This document shows, piece by piece, positions 6,045-13,928 of a stretch of DNA of 30,760 bases. The position numbers were made by a program, and so were the translations under genes. The stretch's first letter is position 1. Each line of letters opens with the position of its first letter. The stretch is from Planctomycetota bacterium. GTDB lineage: Bacteria; Planctomycetota; Phycisphaerae; Sedimentisphaerales; Anaerohalosphaeraceae. The stretch covers positions 1 through 30,760 of the forward strand of contig DAOVVQ010000005.1 in NCBI GenBank assembly GCA_030637065.1, given 5' to 3'. Below the pieces are notes generated by a model. The model worked only from the letters and a program-made list of their open reading frames with translations. It was not told the DNA's origin and did no database searches.

Positions 6045-9000
6045 TTATTGTTCGGTATTGCTGATAACCGGGATTTGATACACACCGGGAACAGCTTCAA
6101 CTTTAACAGTGACCGTTACGCCGTCGGTATTTGTGATTTCCTTTTGTAAAAAATATGCAACAAAACCAAGGTGATCAAATCTTTCCATATTAGCTGCTAC
6201 AAATCCAGTAGAGGATACGCCGGACTTGTCTTCTCCCAAAAGAGGGATAAATGTGGGCCGGTAACGACCTGGACTTGCTATGTAGGCTCCGACACCCAAT
6301 CTGGCTTCCTGGAAACCGATAGAACTGCTTTTCGCATCCAGGACTGTAAATTTGAGCGTATAACCAATGTATTTGTTCAAATCGATGCCTGTCAGCGTCC
6401 CGTTTCCGCTGGACCGGGACGAGCCATAATATGCCGAATATGCCCCTGGCGGAAAATAGATATCGAACTCGACCCCCGGTCCCGGCGTGTCTGTCTTATT
6501 AGTAACTCGCCCGGTACTGCTGATATGATGATCCAGAGACATTAAGGCCTCATCGGAAAGAGTAAACAACGCCGGAACATCAGGGCCTGCATCCGCCGGG
6601 TTCCGATATAGCTCTTTAATTTCCTCGTCAGATAAGGCCCTGTTGTAGATTCGTACATCGTCTATTTTGCCTTTGAACTGGTTACCTATCCTGAGGGGAT
6701 TCGAGTCGGTCAGGATCGATGCCTGCTGCTTTTTGTCTTTTAGCGAGCCGTTGAGATACAGTGCGATATTGGCGCCGTCAAAGACAAAGGCGAGATGGTA
6801 CCATGTGCCGGCTGAGATCTTGCCGCCGTTTAGAGGGTTTGCGTATATTGCATCGGCCCGTCTGGATGCGACTGCCAACTCGCCTTTTATCAGAGCGATC
6901 GAGACGCTTCCGCCGTCGCCCTGCATCCAGTATCTTGAGAGTATTCTGGAAAGGGAATTATCCGTGAGGTTGACGTCGTCGGCGCTGAACCACAATGCAT
7001 AGGTCGTATTGCCTCTCGTTGCTGCCATTTCGGCAATGACGTAATCGGTCGAGCCGTCAAAGTGCAGCGCACCGCCGGCCTTGCCTTTTGTCCATTTAGC
7101 GTCATAGACCTTTCCGTGGCTGTTGCCTGCCGAATCGTAAGCGATGTTTCCGCTGCCTTCATCAAACTTCCAGTGGGCGACCAGTGAAGGTTCTTCATCT
7201 TTTGTTTCAGTCCAGGTTGCGCTGACTTTGTGTAAAATGGAGGCTATAGTTTTGCCGCTGCTCATGTCTTTCATGTATATCCAGACTTCATCGACATGAG
7301 CGGTCGAATCGAAAAGGATGTAGCCACTTGCCACTCCACTTCTGGTGATAGATCTTTGATATTGACCGGACGGCTGTATTTTATGACCTGGGGTGAACCG
7401 TGCGTTGGTACGCGGCATTGCCCAGATATGGACTCGTTGGGCGGCGCCTAAGTCATAACGGAATTTCACGTTTAATTTCTCTCCGGGCTTTAATACAGCC
7501 GGCGAGGGCGGGTCCGTTGAAATAAATTCCAGAGCGGCTGTTGCGGATGTCAGCGGCTGATCGGCCGGCAGGCTGGAACTCTTCATTCGGCCCCTGAATA
7601 CCACTATTTGACTGACACTGTCGCCGTCGAACCAGAATATCAGACCGTCGATACCGTAGTATATTCTGGAAGTATTTCCATTTTGACGCAGAATACGCTC
7701 ATCATTTTGTTGGCTTAGTTTAGTGGTACGAATTATTTCGACCGGCTCACCATAAACCCTGAACACATCCTGCTTTGTCGAGGCCAACGAAATACCCGTA
7801 TCCAGCCTCCCCTTAAAGCCCCTGTTAAGGTGTATTTCCCCCAGGAGACCGTTTGTTGAAAAAATAAGATCAAATCCGTGGCGAGTATACCTCAAGAATC
7901 TCCCGTCTATACGGGCAGGCGGCCCAAGGACTGTTTGCACCGATATTGCCGTGCATTGGGGACCGCGAACGACAATGCCGTCAACCGGCAGATTGTCAGC
8001 AAATGCAATTGGCGATACGTTACCGTTCTGGGTGACTTTTTTCATTACATAATACCGCGGTTTATTTTCGCGTTTAGCAACAGAGCGAGTATCCCACTCT
8101 ATGAACAGATAGGGTGCCCCATCGATCCGCCTGATTTCATAGCTTAACCTGGTTTTATTCTTAGGATGCCATAGCCAACTTTCCTCCCAGGTCCACACGT
8201 CGGACGTACTTCCATCCTCATAGAATGTCAGCCCTTTAAGAAGAAAATTTCCCCACGAATATGGCTTCTCGGGATTGAAAGATTCGATCGTCCTTATATA
8301 ATCTACAGTTTGCCAGGGCCCGAGGATTTCCTTATTATGCGTTGATACAAATGGCAATGACGGCTGGCCCAAAAGACAGTGCTCTTCGAACTCCTTCTGC
8401 GTGACCGCCCTGATCTTTACCAGCGTTAACAGATCGCTTCTTTCCAATGCCTTGGCGAGAGAGTCCTTGCCTGCATTGTTGTCGACGCAAATATGCCCTA
8501 TCAATTTGCTGCCCCGGACCTCGGTTCTGAAATGATGGGTTCGTACACCGTCAGGATGGTTTTCGTTGAAAGGATCCAAGAGTTCGCTTGCCGTTCGGGG
8601 CTCGAAGGGCTCGATCGACTTGAAGCTGACGATGAACCCGACTATTGAAGATGGCATTCCTGTCCCGACGGAGCTCGAACTCTGTATTGCCAGATTGTGA
8701 AATCTTCCGGCTGATATGGCCGAAAAGCTGTTTTCGCTGGGGGTGCCGGATTGACCGAATTGATTGCTGCCCCAGATCATCCATGTTCCATCGACCTTAC
8801 GAGCAAGGCTGTGGTGGTATCCGGCTGTAATGGCCACAAAGTCGTTTCCAGGAGGGACATTGCACTGGCCATTGGTATTGACACCCCAGGCCATCAGTGT
8901 TCCGTCGGCCTTAAGAGCCAGGCTATGAGAGTATCCGGCTGCTATTGCTATGAAATTGCTGCCCTTGGGTACATCGCATTGTCCTCCTTCATTACGACCC

Positions 9001-11690
9001 CAGGCCATGATTGAGCCGTCGGCCTTAAGTGCCAGGCTATGGTCTCCCTTTACCGAAATAGCCACGAAATCATTACCTGCGGGAGCGTCACTTTGGCCCC
9101 ATCTGTTATCTCCCCAGGCGGCAAGAGAGCCGTCGGCTTTGAGAGCCAAATAATGCCTGCTTCCGCCCTCGATGGCTATAAAATCATTGCCTTTGGGGGC
9201 ATCGCTTTGGTCATATTCGTTGCGGCCCCAGGCCACGAGCGAGCCATCGACCCTCAAGGCCAGGCTGCTCTCGAACCCGGCGGCGACGGCGACAAAATCA
9301 TCTACAGATGGAATGTTGCTCTGGCCGTGCCAGTTGCAACCCCAGGCTGCGAGAGTGCCGTTGGCCCTGAGAGCCAGGCTATGCCTCGCAGCCGAGACAG
9401 CCACAAAATCGTCACCGGGAGGTACATTACACCGGCCTTCGCTGTCCCAGCCCCACGCCAGCAAACTGCCGGGCCTGGCGAGTTCGCGAATATTAACCAA
9501 TTCCGGACGAGGCGGACCGGCGGGCCCTACATAAGGTTGGCTCGTTTGCAGCTTCAGCCAAAAAGTATATACGACCACGGCTGTGACACAGAGAATAAAA
9601 ATTGTCAGAGTGGTACGCAGCAATTTTTTTGATGGTTGCCATTTCGGTTGCTTTACGCCTTGTATTCTTCGCTGCACACCGGCGGCATCCATGCGGGCCT
9701 TGAGGGCGTCTCGCTGAGACCGCAGCCGGATCAGTTTGGCGTCGACCTTTGCCAGCCGGAGGTCTATCTCTTCTGCCTGCTGGGTCTGTTCGGCGGCGAG
9801 TTGAGCTAACTCGGCGGCGGCCTGCTCGCTTTCCTGTTTTTCCTTCAGAGCGTTATTTTTAGCCGATTCATCAGCGGTAGTCTCGATTAGCCGTCCGGCT
9901 AACTGCGCCGCAGCCCTGTTCTCCTTTGCCTGCCTGTCCAGATCGGCTGCGACTGTTTTGGCCTCTCTTGCCAGTTCAGCCAGCCTGTCGCGCCTTCGCT
10001 GATATTCGGAAACGGCACCGTCGACCTGCTGGCTGGTCGTCTGCATATACTCGATAACCTGCGAGGTATGAGTGCCGAAGAGATCCGTGATCCGGTTTCG
10101 CATACGGGCAAACCAGCTCCCGCCCGCCAGCTTCGTCAGGTCCGCCGGCAGGTCCGGTGTGCTGTAATATTGCGGGGCATGGACGATCCTCGTTTCCGAT
10201 CTGCCTGTCGATTCGCCTGCCTCGGAATCGATCTCCCGCAGCTCGGCTAAGACATCGTCGGTGCAGGAGAAACGGTCATCCGGGTCCTTGGCCATCAGTT
10301 TCATCACGATCCGGGCGAGCTTCTCCGGTACCTGTGGCGCAACCTCCGATAGCGGCGGCGGCGGCTCATACGCATGTTGGAACATCATCGAGGTAGCGGA
10401 CTTTGCATCGAACGGCAGCTTGCCGCTGAGCATCTGGTACATCAAAATGCCAAAGGCGTAAAGGTCGGCCCGGCAATCGACATCGGCTCCGCGTGCCTGC
10501 TCCGGCGCGATATAATCGGCGGTGCCCATTATCATGCCGGTGACGGTGATATGGGTGTCGGCTTGGGCGGATTTGACCACGCCAAAGTCGGTGACGAGCG
10601 CACGCCGACTGTGGCGGTCCAGCAGGACATTGCCGGGTTTGATATCGCGGTGGATCAGGCCATGCCTATGTGCTGCGCCAACCCCAGCGAGGCACTGCTC
10701 GATAATCGGCAAAGCCTGGGCGGTACTTAGTTTCTTTCGTCGCGCAAGTAGATCGGCAAGCGACTCGCCGTCGACATACTGCATGGCGAAGAACTGATGG
10801 CCCCGGTCTTCACCGCTGTAATAGATGCGGACGATATTCGGGTGGTCGAGCTTCGCGATCGCCATCGCCTCGGAGTGAAAACGCCTGACGAAATCCTTCT
10901 GCCGACTCAATTCCGCCGGCAATACCTTGATAGCGACATGACGGTCGAGAGCCTTTTCGTATGCCTTATAAACGTCACCCATGCCCCCGTGGCCGATACG
11001 CTCGATTATGCGGTAATGGCCGAGCTTGTCGAAGGGCAGATGTCCCTTAGCCCCGGCGGAATCATCGGGCGCATTCGATTTGTCTTCGGTTCCAGGTTCA
11101 GGCCCGGCGAAGATGCTGTCGGGCACGAGAGCGGCCCCGCTTTCCTCAGCAGGTTTGCCTGAGATCACCGCCTCAAGTTCGCCCGCGAAGGATTCGCCGG
11201 AATCGAAACGGTTATTCGAGCTTAGGCCCAGGGCACGGTCGATGACCGGACGGACGGCCTGCGGGACGTCCGCCTTGGCTTTGCAACTGCGAAGATAGTC
11301 GGAAATACCGTGGCCGGAGACCATGAAACACAAAAGGGCGCCCAACTGGTAATAATCGATCTGTCGCGGGTCAAGAAGAATGCCGGCTTCGGTTAAGACC
11401 TGCTGAGCGGATTTTATGTCGGCTGGCATTGATAGCGGAGGGATATTGTGCAATTGCGGCGGACAGGGGATCAGGTCGATGCCGATCCCGCCGATGGTAA
11501 CCTCCGGCTCGATCTCAGCGAGCTTTGCCGACATCGCTTCGTCAACGTCGACGGTATCTGCTGAGATGTGGCGGTGCAGTTTGCCTGCGGTGTGCAATTC
11601 GTCTGCGGCCTTGAGCAGTTGCAGTGTGACCGCGGCTGCCTCGCTGGGGCTTAGAATGTGCTTGTCGATTATCTTCGCCAAAGTGCTCAT
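6045..11690 (-). CDS. Giant transmembrane Ser/Thr protein kinase with RCC1-like, BlaR1-like and LamG extracytoplasmic domains
   Basis: A 1881-residue receptor-like kinase. Residues 1-180 look like a degenerate kinase C-lobe: 'LHRHIS' (38-43) sits where HRD should be, followed by 'DYYQLGALLCFMVSG' (112-126), and there is no N-lobe. A full kinase follows at about 224-487: glycine loop GHGGMG (233-238), Lys255 in VAIK, catalytic HRDIKPGN (347-354), DFG 368-370 and APE 395-397. A coiled coil (about 555-668) and one TM helix (692-712) come next. Outside the membrane are seven 38-residue RCC1-like repeats (741-1003), then a segment like BlaR1 C-terminal regions of planctomycetes (about 1025-1220, recollection) and a G(E)P.EI-type segment (about 1300-1366). 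A LamG/concanavalin-like domain spans about 1502-1697, and an unknown C-terminal domain runs to 1881. The ATG at 11690 has only a weak Shine-Dalgarno. It lies downstream of rhomboid and sigma-factor genes on the same strand. Confidence 0.9.
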   Translation of the reverse strand: MSTLAKIIDKHILSPSEAAAVTLQLLKAADELHTAGKLHRHISADTVDVDEAMSAKLAEIEPEVTIGGIGIDLIPCPPQLHNIPPLSMPADIKSAQQVLTEAGILLDPRQIDYYQLGALLCFMVSGHGISDYLRSCKAKADVPQAVRPVIDRALGLSSNNRFDSGESFAGELEAVISGKPAEESGAALVPDSIFAGPEPGTEDKSNAPDDSAGAKGHLPFDKLGHYRIIERIGHGGMGDVYKAYEKALDRHVAIKVLPAELSRQKDFVRRFHSEAMAIAKLDHPNIVRIYYSGEDRGHQFFAMQYVDGESLADLLARRKKLSTAQALPIIEQCLAGVGAAHRHGLIHRDIKPGNVLLDRHSRRALVTDFGVVKSAQADTHITVTGMIMGTADYIAPEQARGADVDCRADLYAFGILMYQMLSGKLPFDAKSATSMMFQHAYEPPPPLSEVAPQVPEKLARIVMKLMAKDPDDRFSCTDDVLAELREIDSEAGESTGRSETRIVHAPQYYSTPDLPADLTKLAGGSWFARMRNRITDLFGTHTSQVIEYMQTTSQQVDGAVSEYQRRRDRLAELAREAKTVAADLDRQAKENRAAAQLAGRLIETTADESAKNNALKEKQESEQAAAELAQLAAEQTQQAEEIDLRLAKVDAKLIRLRSQRDALKARMDAAGVQRRIQGVKQPKWQPSKKLLRTTLTIFILCVTAVVVYTFWLKLQTSQPYVGPAGPPRPELVNIRELARPGSLLAWGWDSEGRCNVPPGDDFVAVSAARHSLALRANGTLAAWGCNWHGQSNIPSVDDFVAVAAGFESSLALRVDGSLVAWGRNEYDQSDAPKGNDFIAIEGGSRHYLALKADGSLAAWGDNRWGQSDAPAGNDFVAISVKGDHSLALKADGSIMAWGRNEGGQCDVPKGSNFIAIAAGYSHSLALKADGTLMAWGVNTNGQCNVPPGNDFVAITAGYHHSLARKVDGTWMIWGSNQFGQSGTPSENSFSAISAGRFHNLAIQSSSSVGTGMPSSIVGFIVSFKSIEPFEPRTASELLDPFNENHPDGVRTHHFRTEVRGSKLIGHICVDNNAGKDSLAKALERSDLLTLVKIRAVTQKEFEEHCLLGQPSLPFVSTHNKEILGPWQTVDYIRTIESFNPEKPYSWGNFLLKGLTFYEDGSTSDVWTWEESWLWHPKNKTRLSYEIRRIDGAPYLFIEWDTRSVAKRENKPRYYVMKKVTQNGNVSPIAFADNLPVDGIVVRGPQCTAISVQTVLGPPARIDGRFLRYTRHGFDLIFSTNGLLGEIHLNRGFKGRLDTGISLASTKQDVFRVYGEPVEIIRTTKLSQQNDERILRQNGNTSRIYYGIDGLIFWFDGDSVSQIVVFRGRMKSSSLPADQPLTSATAALEFISTDPPSPAVLKPGEKLNVKFRYDLGAAQRVHIWAMPRTNARFTPGHKIQPSGQYQRSITRSGVASGYILFDSTAHVDEVWIYMKDMSSGKTIASILHKVSATWTETKDEEPSLVAHWKFDEGSGNIAYDSAGNSHGKVYDAKWTKGKAGGALHFDGSTDYVIAEMAATRGNTTYALWFSADDVNLTDNSLSRILSRYWMQGDGGSVSIALIKGELAVASRRADAIYANPLNGGKISAGTWYHLAFVFDGANIALYLNGSLKDKKQQASILTDSNPLRIGNQFKGKIDDVRIYNRALSDEEIKELYRNPADAGPDVPALFTLSDEALMSLDHHISSTGRVTNKTDTPGPGVEFDIYFPPGAYSAYYGSSRSSGNGTLTGIDLNKYIGYTLKFTVLDAKSSSIGFQEARLGVGAYIASPGRYRPTFIPLLGEDKSGVSSTGFVAANMERFDHLGFVAYFLQKEITNTDGVTVTVKVEAVPGVYQIPVISNTEQ
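8682..9470 (-). repeat. Seven coding repeats of 114 bp (38-residue RCC1-like units)
   Basis: The conserved Trp of each AWG/IWG motif falls at residues 746, 783, 821, 859, 897, 935 and 973 of the kinase: spacing 37 once, then 38 five times. The unit reads roughly 'SLALKADGSLMAWG.N..GQ', then a P.GNDFVAI..G segment. Canonical RCC1 blades are about 50 residues, so these are short units. Seven copies suit a closed seven-bladed beta-propeller. Confidence 0.8.
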
Positions 11691-11751
11691 TTCGATACTT
11701 TCGTATTACCAGCAGCCATAAGTGCCTCTTAGCCCGCGGTCGCTACACATT

Positions 11752-11780
11752 AAGATACATCAGAGATCCCCGCTCGTCAA
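11752..11780 (-). promoter_or_regulatory. Sigma70-like promoter for the kinase gene
   Basis: On the minus strand: -35 TTGACG (11775-11780), 17-nt spacer, -10 TATCTT (11752-11757). Five and four of six consensus bases match. The predicted start near 11745 gives a leader of about 55 nt, so the kinase can be transcribed independently of the rhomboid gene. Confidence 0.5.
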
Positions 11781-11828
11781 GGCTGACAATCCGTTCCAGC
11801 CGACGCTGCGCAATCTCCGGTTTTCTTA

Positions 11829-12518
11829 TCAAACTTGACTGAACCGCCGAACAGGGCCGGAAATCGTATTCATCGAGATATACCTCGGCAGTATCAGCAC
11901 GATGCCTGCTCCGCACACCAATCCGAGCAGGTGGCCGAGGTTTGTCCAGTCCCACCCGCCATAGAACAATCCGAAGATCTCCAGCAGTGGAATGATCAGC
12001 AGACACCACAGGCCCTTGATCCTGAATCGGCCCCAGCGGACGAACCAGCAGGCCCAGTGTTTTGGCCTGGAGAACAGGGCTATCAGCAGGCTCAGCGGAA
12101 ACATCGCGATGCAAAGGACATCGACCAGTGCCGCTGGCATCAGTATCAGGCAGACCGCGATAACGGCAAAGACAACGCCCGAGGCCCCGACGATATTGAC
12201 CCTCAACAGTAACCGTAAGAAAACGCCCATCGTAATTACGGTGCCGAGACAGGCAAGGGCATACCAGAGGTTGCCGAGTCGCCGGTTTACCTTGTTGCCA
12301 AACACCCATAGCACCCACATATTCGCCAGCAGGTGCCAGATGTCCGTGTGAACGAACGCGTAGTTAAACACGTCGAAGGCAGCATTGCCGGCCTTGACGC
12401 CCGTGGTCCGGACGAGTACGAATACGAGAAGATTGGCACAAACCAGGACCAGGTTGACGATCGGTATGGCTTCATTGTCGCGGTTCTGTCCGATTTTGAC
12501 AGGCAAGCAAAATATCAT
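11829..12518 (-). CDS. Rhomboid-family intramembrane serine protease
   Basis: A 229-residue polytopic membrane protein. The ATG at 12518 is preferred because GGAGG (12524-12528) lies 5 nt upstream; an ATG four codons earlier overlaps that GGAGG. Rhomboid hallmarks are present: HLLANMWVLWVFG (His62, Asn66), GASG with catalytic Ser113, and His196 in 'NLGHLLGL', giving the Ser-His dyad with an oxyanion-side His/Asn. About six or seven TM helices are visible. An insertion with 'FSRPKHWACWFVRWGRF' (149-165) sits between the Ser and His helices. Rhomboids cleave TM segments of membrane proteins and release domains. It lies between the sigma-factor gene and the kinase gene on the same strand, which makes a regulatory-proteolysis role attractive but unproven. 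Confidence 0.9.
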   Translation of the reverse strand: MIFCLPVKIGQNRDNEAIPIVNLVLVCANLLVFVLVRTTGVKAGNAAFDVFNYAFVHTDIWHLLANMWVLWVFGNKVNRRLGNLWYALACLGTVITMGVFLRLLLRVNIVGASGVVFAVIAVCLILMPAALVDVLCIAMFPLSLLIALFSRPKHWACWFVRWGRFRIKGLWCLLIIPLLEIFGLFYGGWDWTNLGHLLGLVCGAGIVLILPRYISMNTISGPVRRFSQV

Positions 12519-12716
12519 TTTTGCCTCCATTTCAATCTATCAAAATTGCCGTATTTGCCGGTAAAGCCGACTTTGGCCCATATCCCCGGCCCTTCATCAG
12601 ACTTTATGTAACAAAGAGGGCGGTTCGGTAAAGCTGAGGGGGAAATGTTTGCGCAATTTTGCAGATCAAGGCCTGCGCCAACTTATATATTGCCATTAAA
12701 ATGCGTATCAGTCCGT

Positions 12717-12817
12717 CAGCATGGGTGGCAGCGCGTTTGCGCAGCAAACCGATGGGCGTATACACAGTGGCACCGGCCATCGGTTTGGCTTCGCCAAACA
12801 CGCTGCCACCCTTGCTG
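12717..12817. repeat. 101-bp near-palindromic REP/MITE-like element
   Basis: The left arm (12717-12755) and right arm (12779-12817) are imperfect inverted repeats. GGGTGGCAGCG at 12723-12733 pairs with CGCTGCCACCC at 12801-12811, and CAAACCGATGG pairs with CCATCGGTTTG. CAGCA/TGCTG extend the outer ends. Within each arm a smaller hairpin forms (GTTTG/CAAAC). The centre is about 20 bp. It occupies the 368-bp gap between the sigma-factor and rhomboid genes; I see no ORF in it and no clear target duplication. The rest of that gap shows nothing recognisable except a CCACTG copy at 12832 opposing CAGTGG at 12765. Confidence 0.75.
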
Positions 12818-12886
12818 CGTCTTGAAACACACCACTGGCGTAAGCATGGCACCGATCGCAATATTTAAGTGGGAGTTGGACTGGGC

Positions 12887-13744
12887 TTATTCGTTGGGTC
12901 GGCTGGGCAGCTTTGGGAGCATCTGCGTCAGTCGGGTTAGTGCCGCGGTGACGGCTTGAGGCTGCCTGCGGGCCACTTCGACGCCAGCGGCGTTTTTGTA
13001 TACACCGGCAATAGCGTTTTCCAGGCCACCATGCTCTTTCAAATACTCGCCGATCCTGTTCCATTCGGAATTGAACTCTTCGTCGGCTTCGTGCCGCTGG
13101 CAGTACCGCTGCGTGTGCTCTTCGACCAGTTCCCGCAGTTTGGCCGTAAGCCGCTTGCGGGCCGCTTTGTAATAATTCTCCGCGTCGGTCTTTTTGATAC
13201 CCAGGGCCTCACTGATCGCAGGGGTGGTCATCTGCTCGCATACACGCCCGTGGAGCACGCGAAAATAGTCACCTTTGCCCGTGCGATGGTATTCCTGCAT
13301 CAGCGATTCGACAGCCCCGAGCAGGATGCCCTCGACCCAGGCGGCGTAAAACTGGTCAATTTGCCCGGCGGGTGCGTCCATCGCCTTGATCGTCGGCAAA
13401 TCCTCCCTCGCAAGCAACTCAGCCGCATTTTCCTTGAGCAGGTGGCTGCGACCCTTCTGGACCCGTGCGCGATTGCCTAATATGTGCCGCACGACCGTAC
13501 AGAGCAGTGTCCGCAGCTTCGCTGAGCGGTTCGAGGCCCATCGCTCGAGCAGATTGTTGCGTAATATGGCCTCGAAGGTCTCGGAAGCGACATCCTCGGC
13601 GTCTGCAACCCCCAGCCCAGCCCGCTGCTGGGCAAAACGACAGACCGCAGGCCAGTAATCACTCAAAAAACGGTGCCAATCGCGCTGGTTATTCTCGCTG
13701 ATCACCCGAAAGATCAATGTTTTGCTGGTTTGCGGAAAACTCAT
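12887..13744 (-). CDS. RNA polymerase sigma factor, ECF-like (sigma70 family)
   Basis: A 285-residue transcription factor. Start ATG 13744 gives MSFPQTSKTLIFRVI; a GTG 17 codons earlier has no support. Region 2 lies at about 20-95, with 'DWHRFLSDYWPAVCRFA' and DAEDVASETFEAIL (48-61), the conserved -10-recognition part. Region 4 is at about 155-210 and has a helix-turn-helix, 'TTPAISEALGIKKTDAENYYKAARKRL'. At 285 residues it is longer than a minimal ECF factor (about 180-200): the linker is long and a helical extension covers 210-285. No anti-sigma gene is adjacent. Instead a rhomboid and a transmembrane Ser/Thr kinase follow on the same strand; in planctomycetes, ECF factors near Ser/Thr kinases are a known association. 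Confidence 0.85.
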   Translation of the reverse strand: MSFPQTSKTLIFRVISENNQRDWHRFLSDYWPAVCRFAQQRAGLGVADAEDVASETFEAILRNNLLERWASNRSAKLRTLLCTVVRHILGNRARVQKGRSHLLKENAAELLAREDLPTIKAMDAPAGQIDQFYAAWVEGILLGAVESLMQEYHRTGKGDYFRVLHGRVCEQMTTPAISEALGIKKTDAENYYKAARKRLTAKLRELVEEHTQRYCQRHEADEEFNSEWNRIGEYLKEHGGLENAIAGVYKNAAGVEVARRQPQAVTAALTRLTQMLPKLPSRPNE

Positions 13745-13752
13745 GATCGCCC

Positions 13753-13781
13753 AATATACCCGCTTTTGCGGCAATAAGCAA
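13753..13781 (-). promoter_or_regulatory. Possible promoter of the sigma-factor gene, predicting a leaderless mRNA
   Basis: On the minus strand: -35 TTGCTT (13776-13781), 17-nt spacer, -10 TATATT (13753-13758). Only 8 nt separate the -10 box from the ATG, and there is no good Shine-Dalgarno, so transcription would start at or next to the start codon. Confidence 0.4.
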
Positions 13782-13814
13782 AAAGATTTTTCCACATCTA
13801 CCGACCACGCCGCT

Positions 13815-13869
13815 TTACTACATTAAGTGTGTAGAAGGACGCAGCGAAAAAACCGGCATGGATGCCTGA
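13815..13869 (+). repeat. 55-bp dispersed repeat, copy A
   Basis: 48 of 55 positions match copy B at 15291-15345. The core AGAAGGACGCAGCGAA is identical. Two small hairpins are possible: CTACAT/GTGTAG around TAAGT, and GGCA/TGCC around TGGA. It lies upstream of the secreted beta-repeat protein gene. Confidence 0.8.
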
Positions 13870-13894
13870 CCTAAGAAATCGATAGGGCAATAAT
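13866..13894 (+). promoter_or_regulatory. Possible promoter overlapping the end of repeat copy A
   Basis: CTGACC (13866-13871), 17-nt spacer, AATAAT (13889-13894). Four and five of six consensus bases match. It would give a leader of about 28 nt for the gene at 13929. Copy B has no equivalent -10 box. Confidence 0.3.
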
Positions 13895-13928
13895 GGCGGT
13901 AAAACCCGATTTTGGAAGGAGAAAAGCA

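Noticed and set aside
5246..6100. A 284-codon open frame on the minus strand
   Set aside because: It is antisense to the rhodanese and AhpD-like genes, both with intact family motifs and ribosome sites.
11743..12318. A 191-codon minus-strand frame overlapping the rhomboid gene
   Set aside because: A frame-shifted reading of the rhomboid gene, rich in Arg and Pro and without hydrophobic pattern; the rhomboid frame carries all catalytic motifs.
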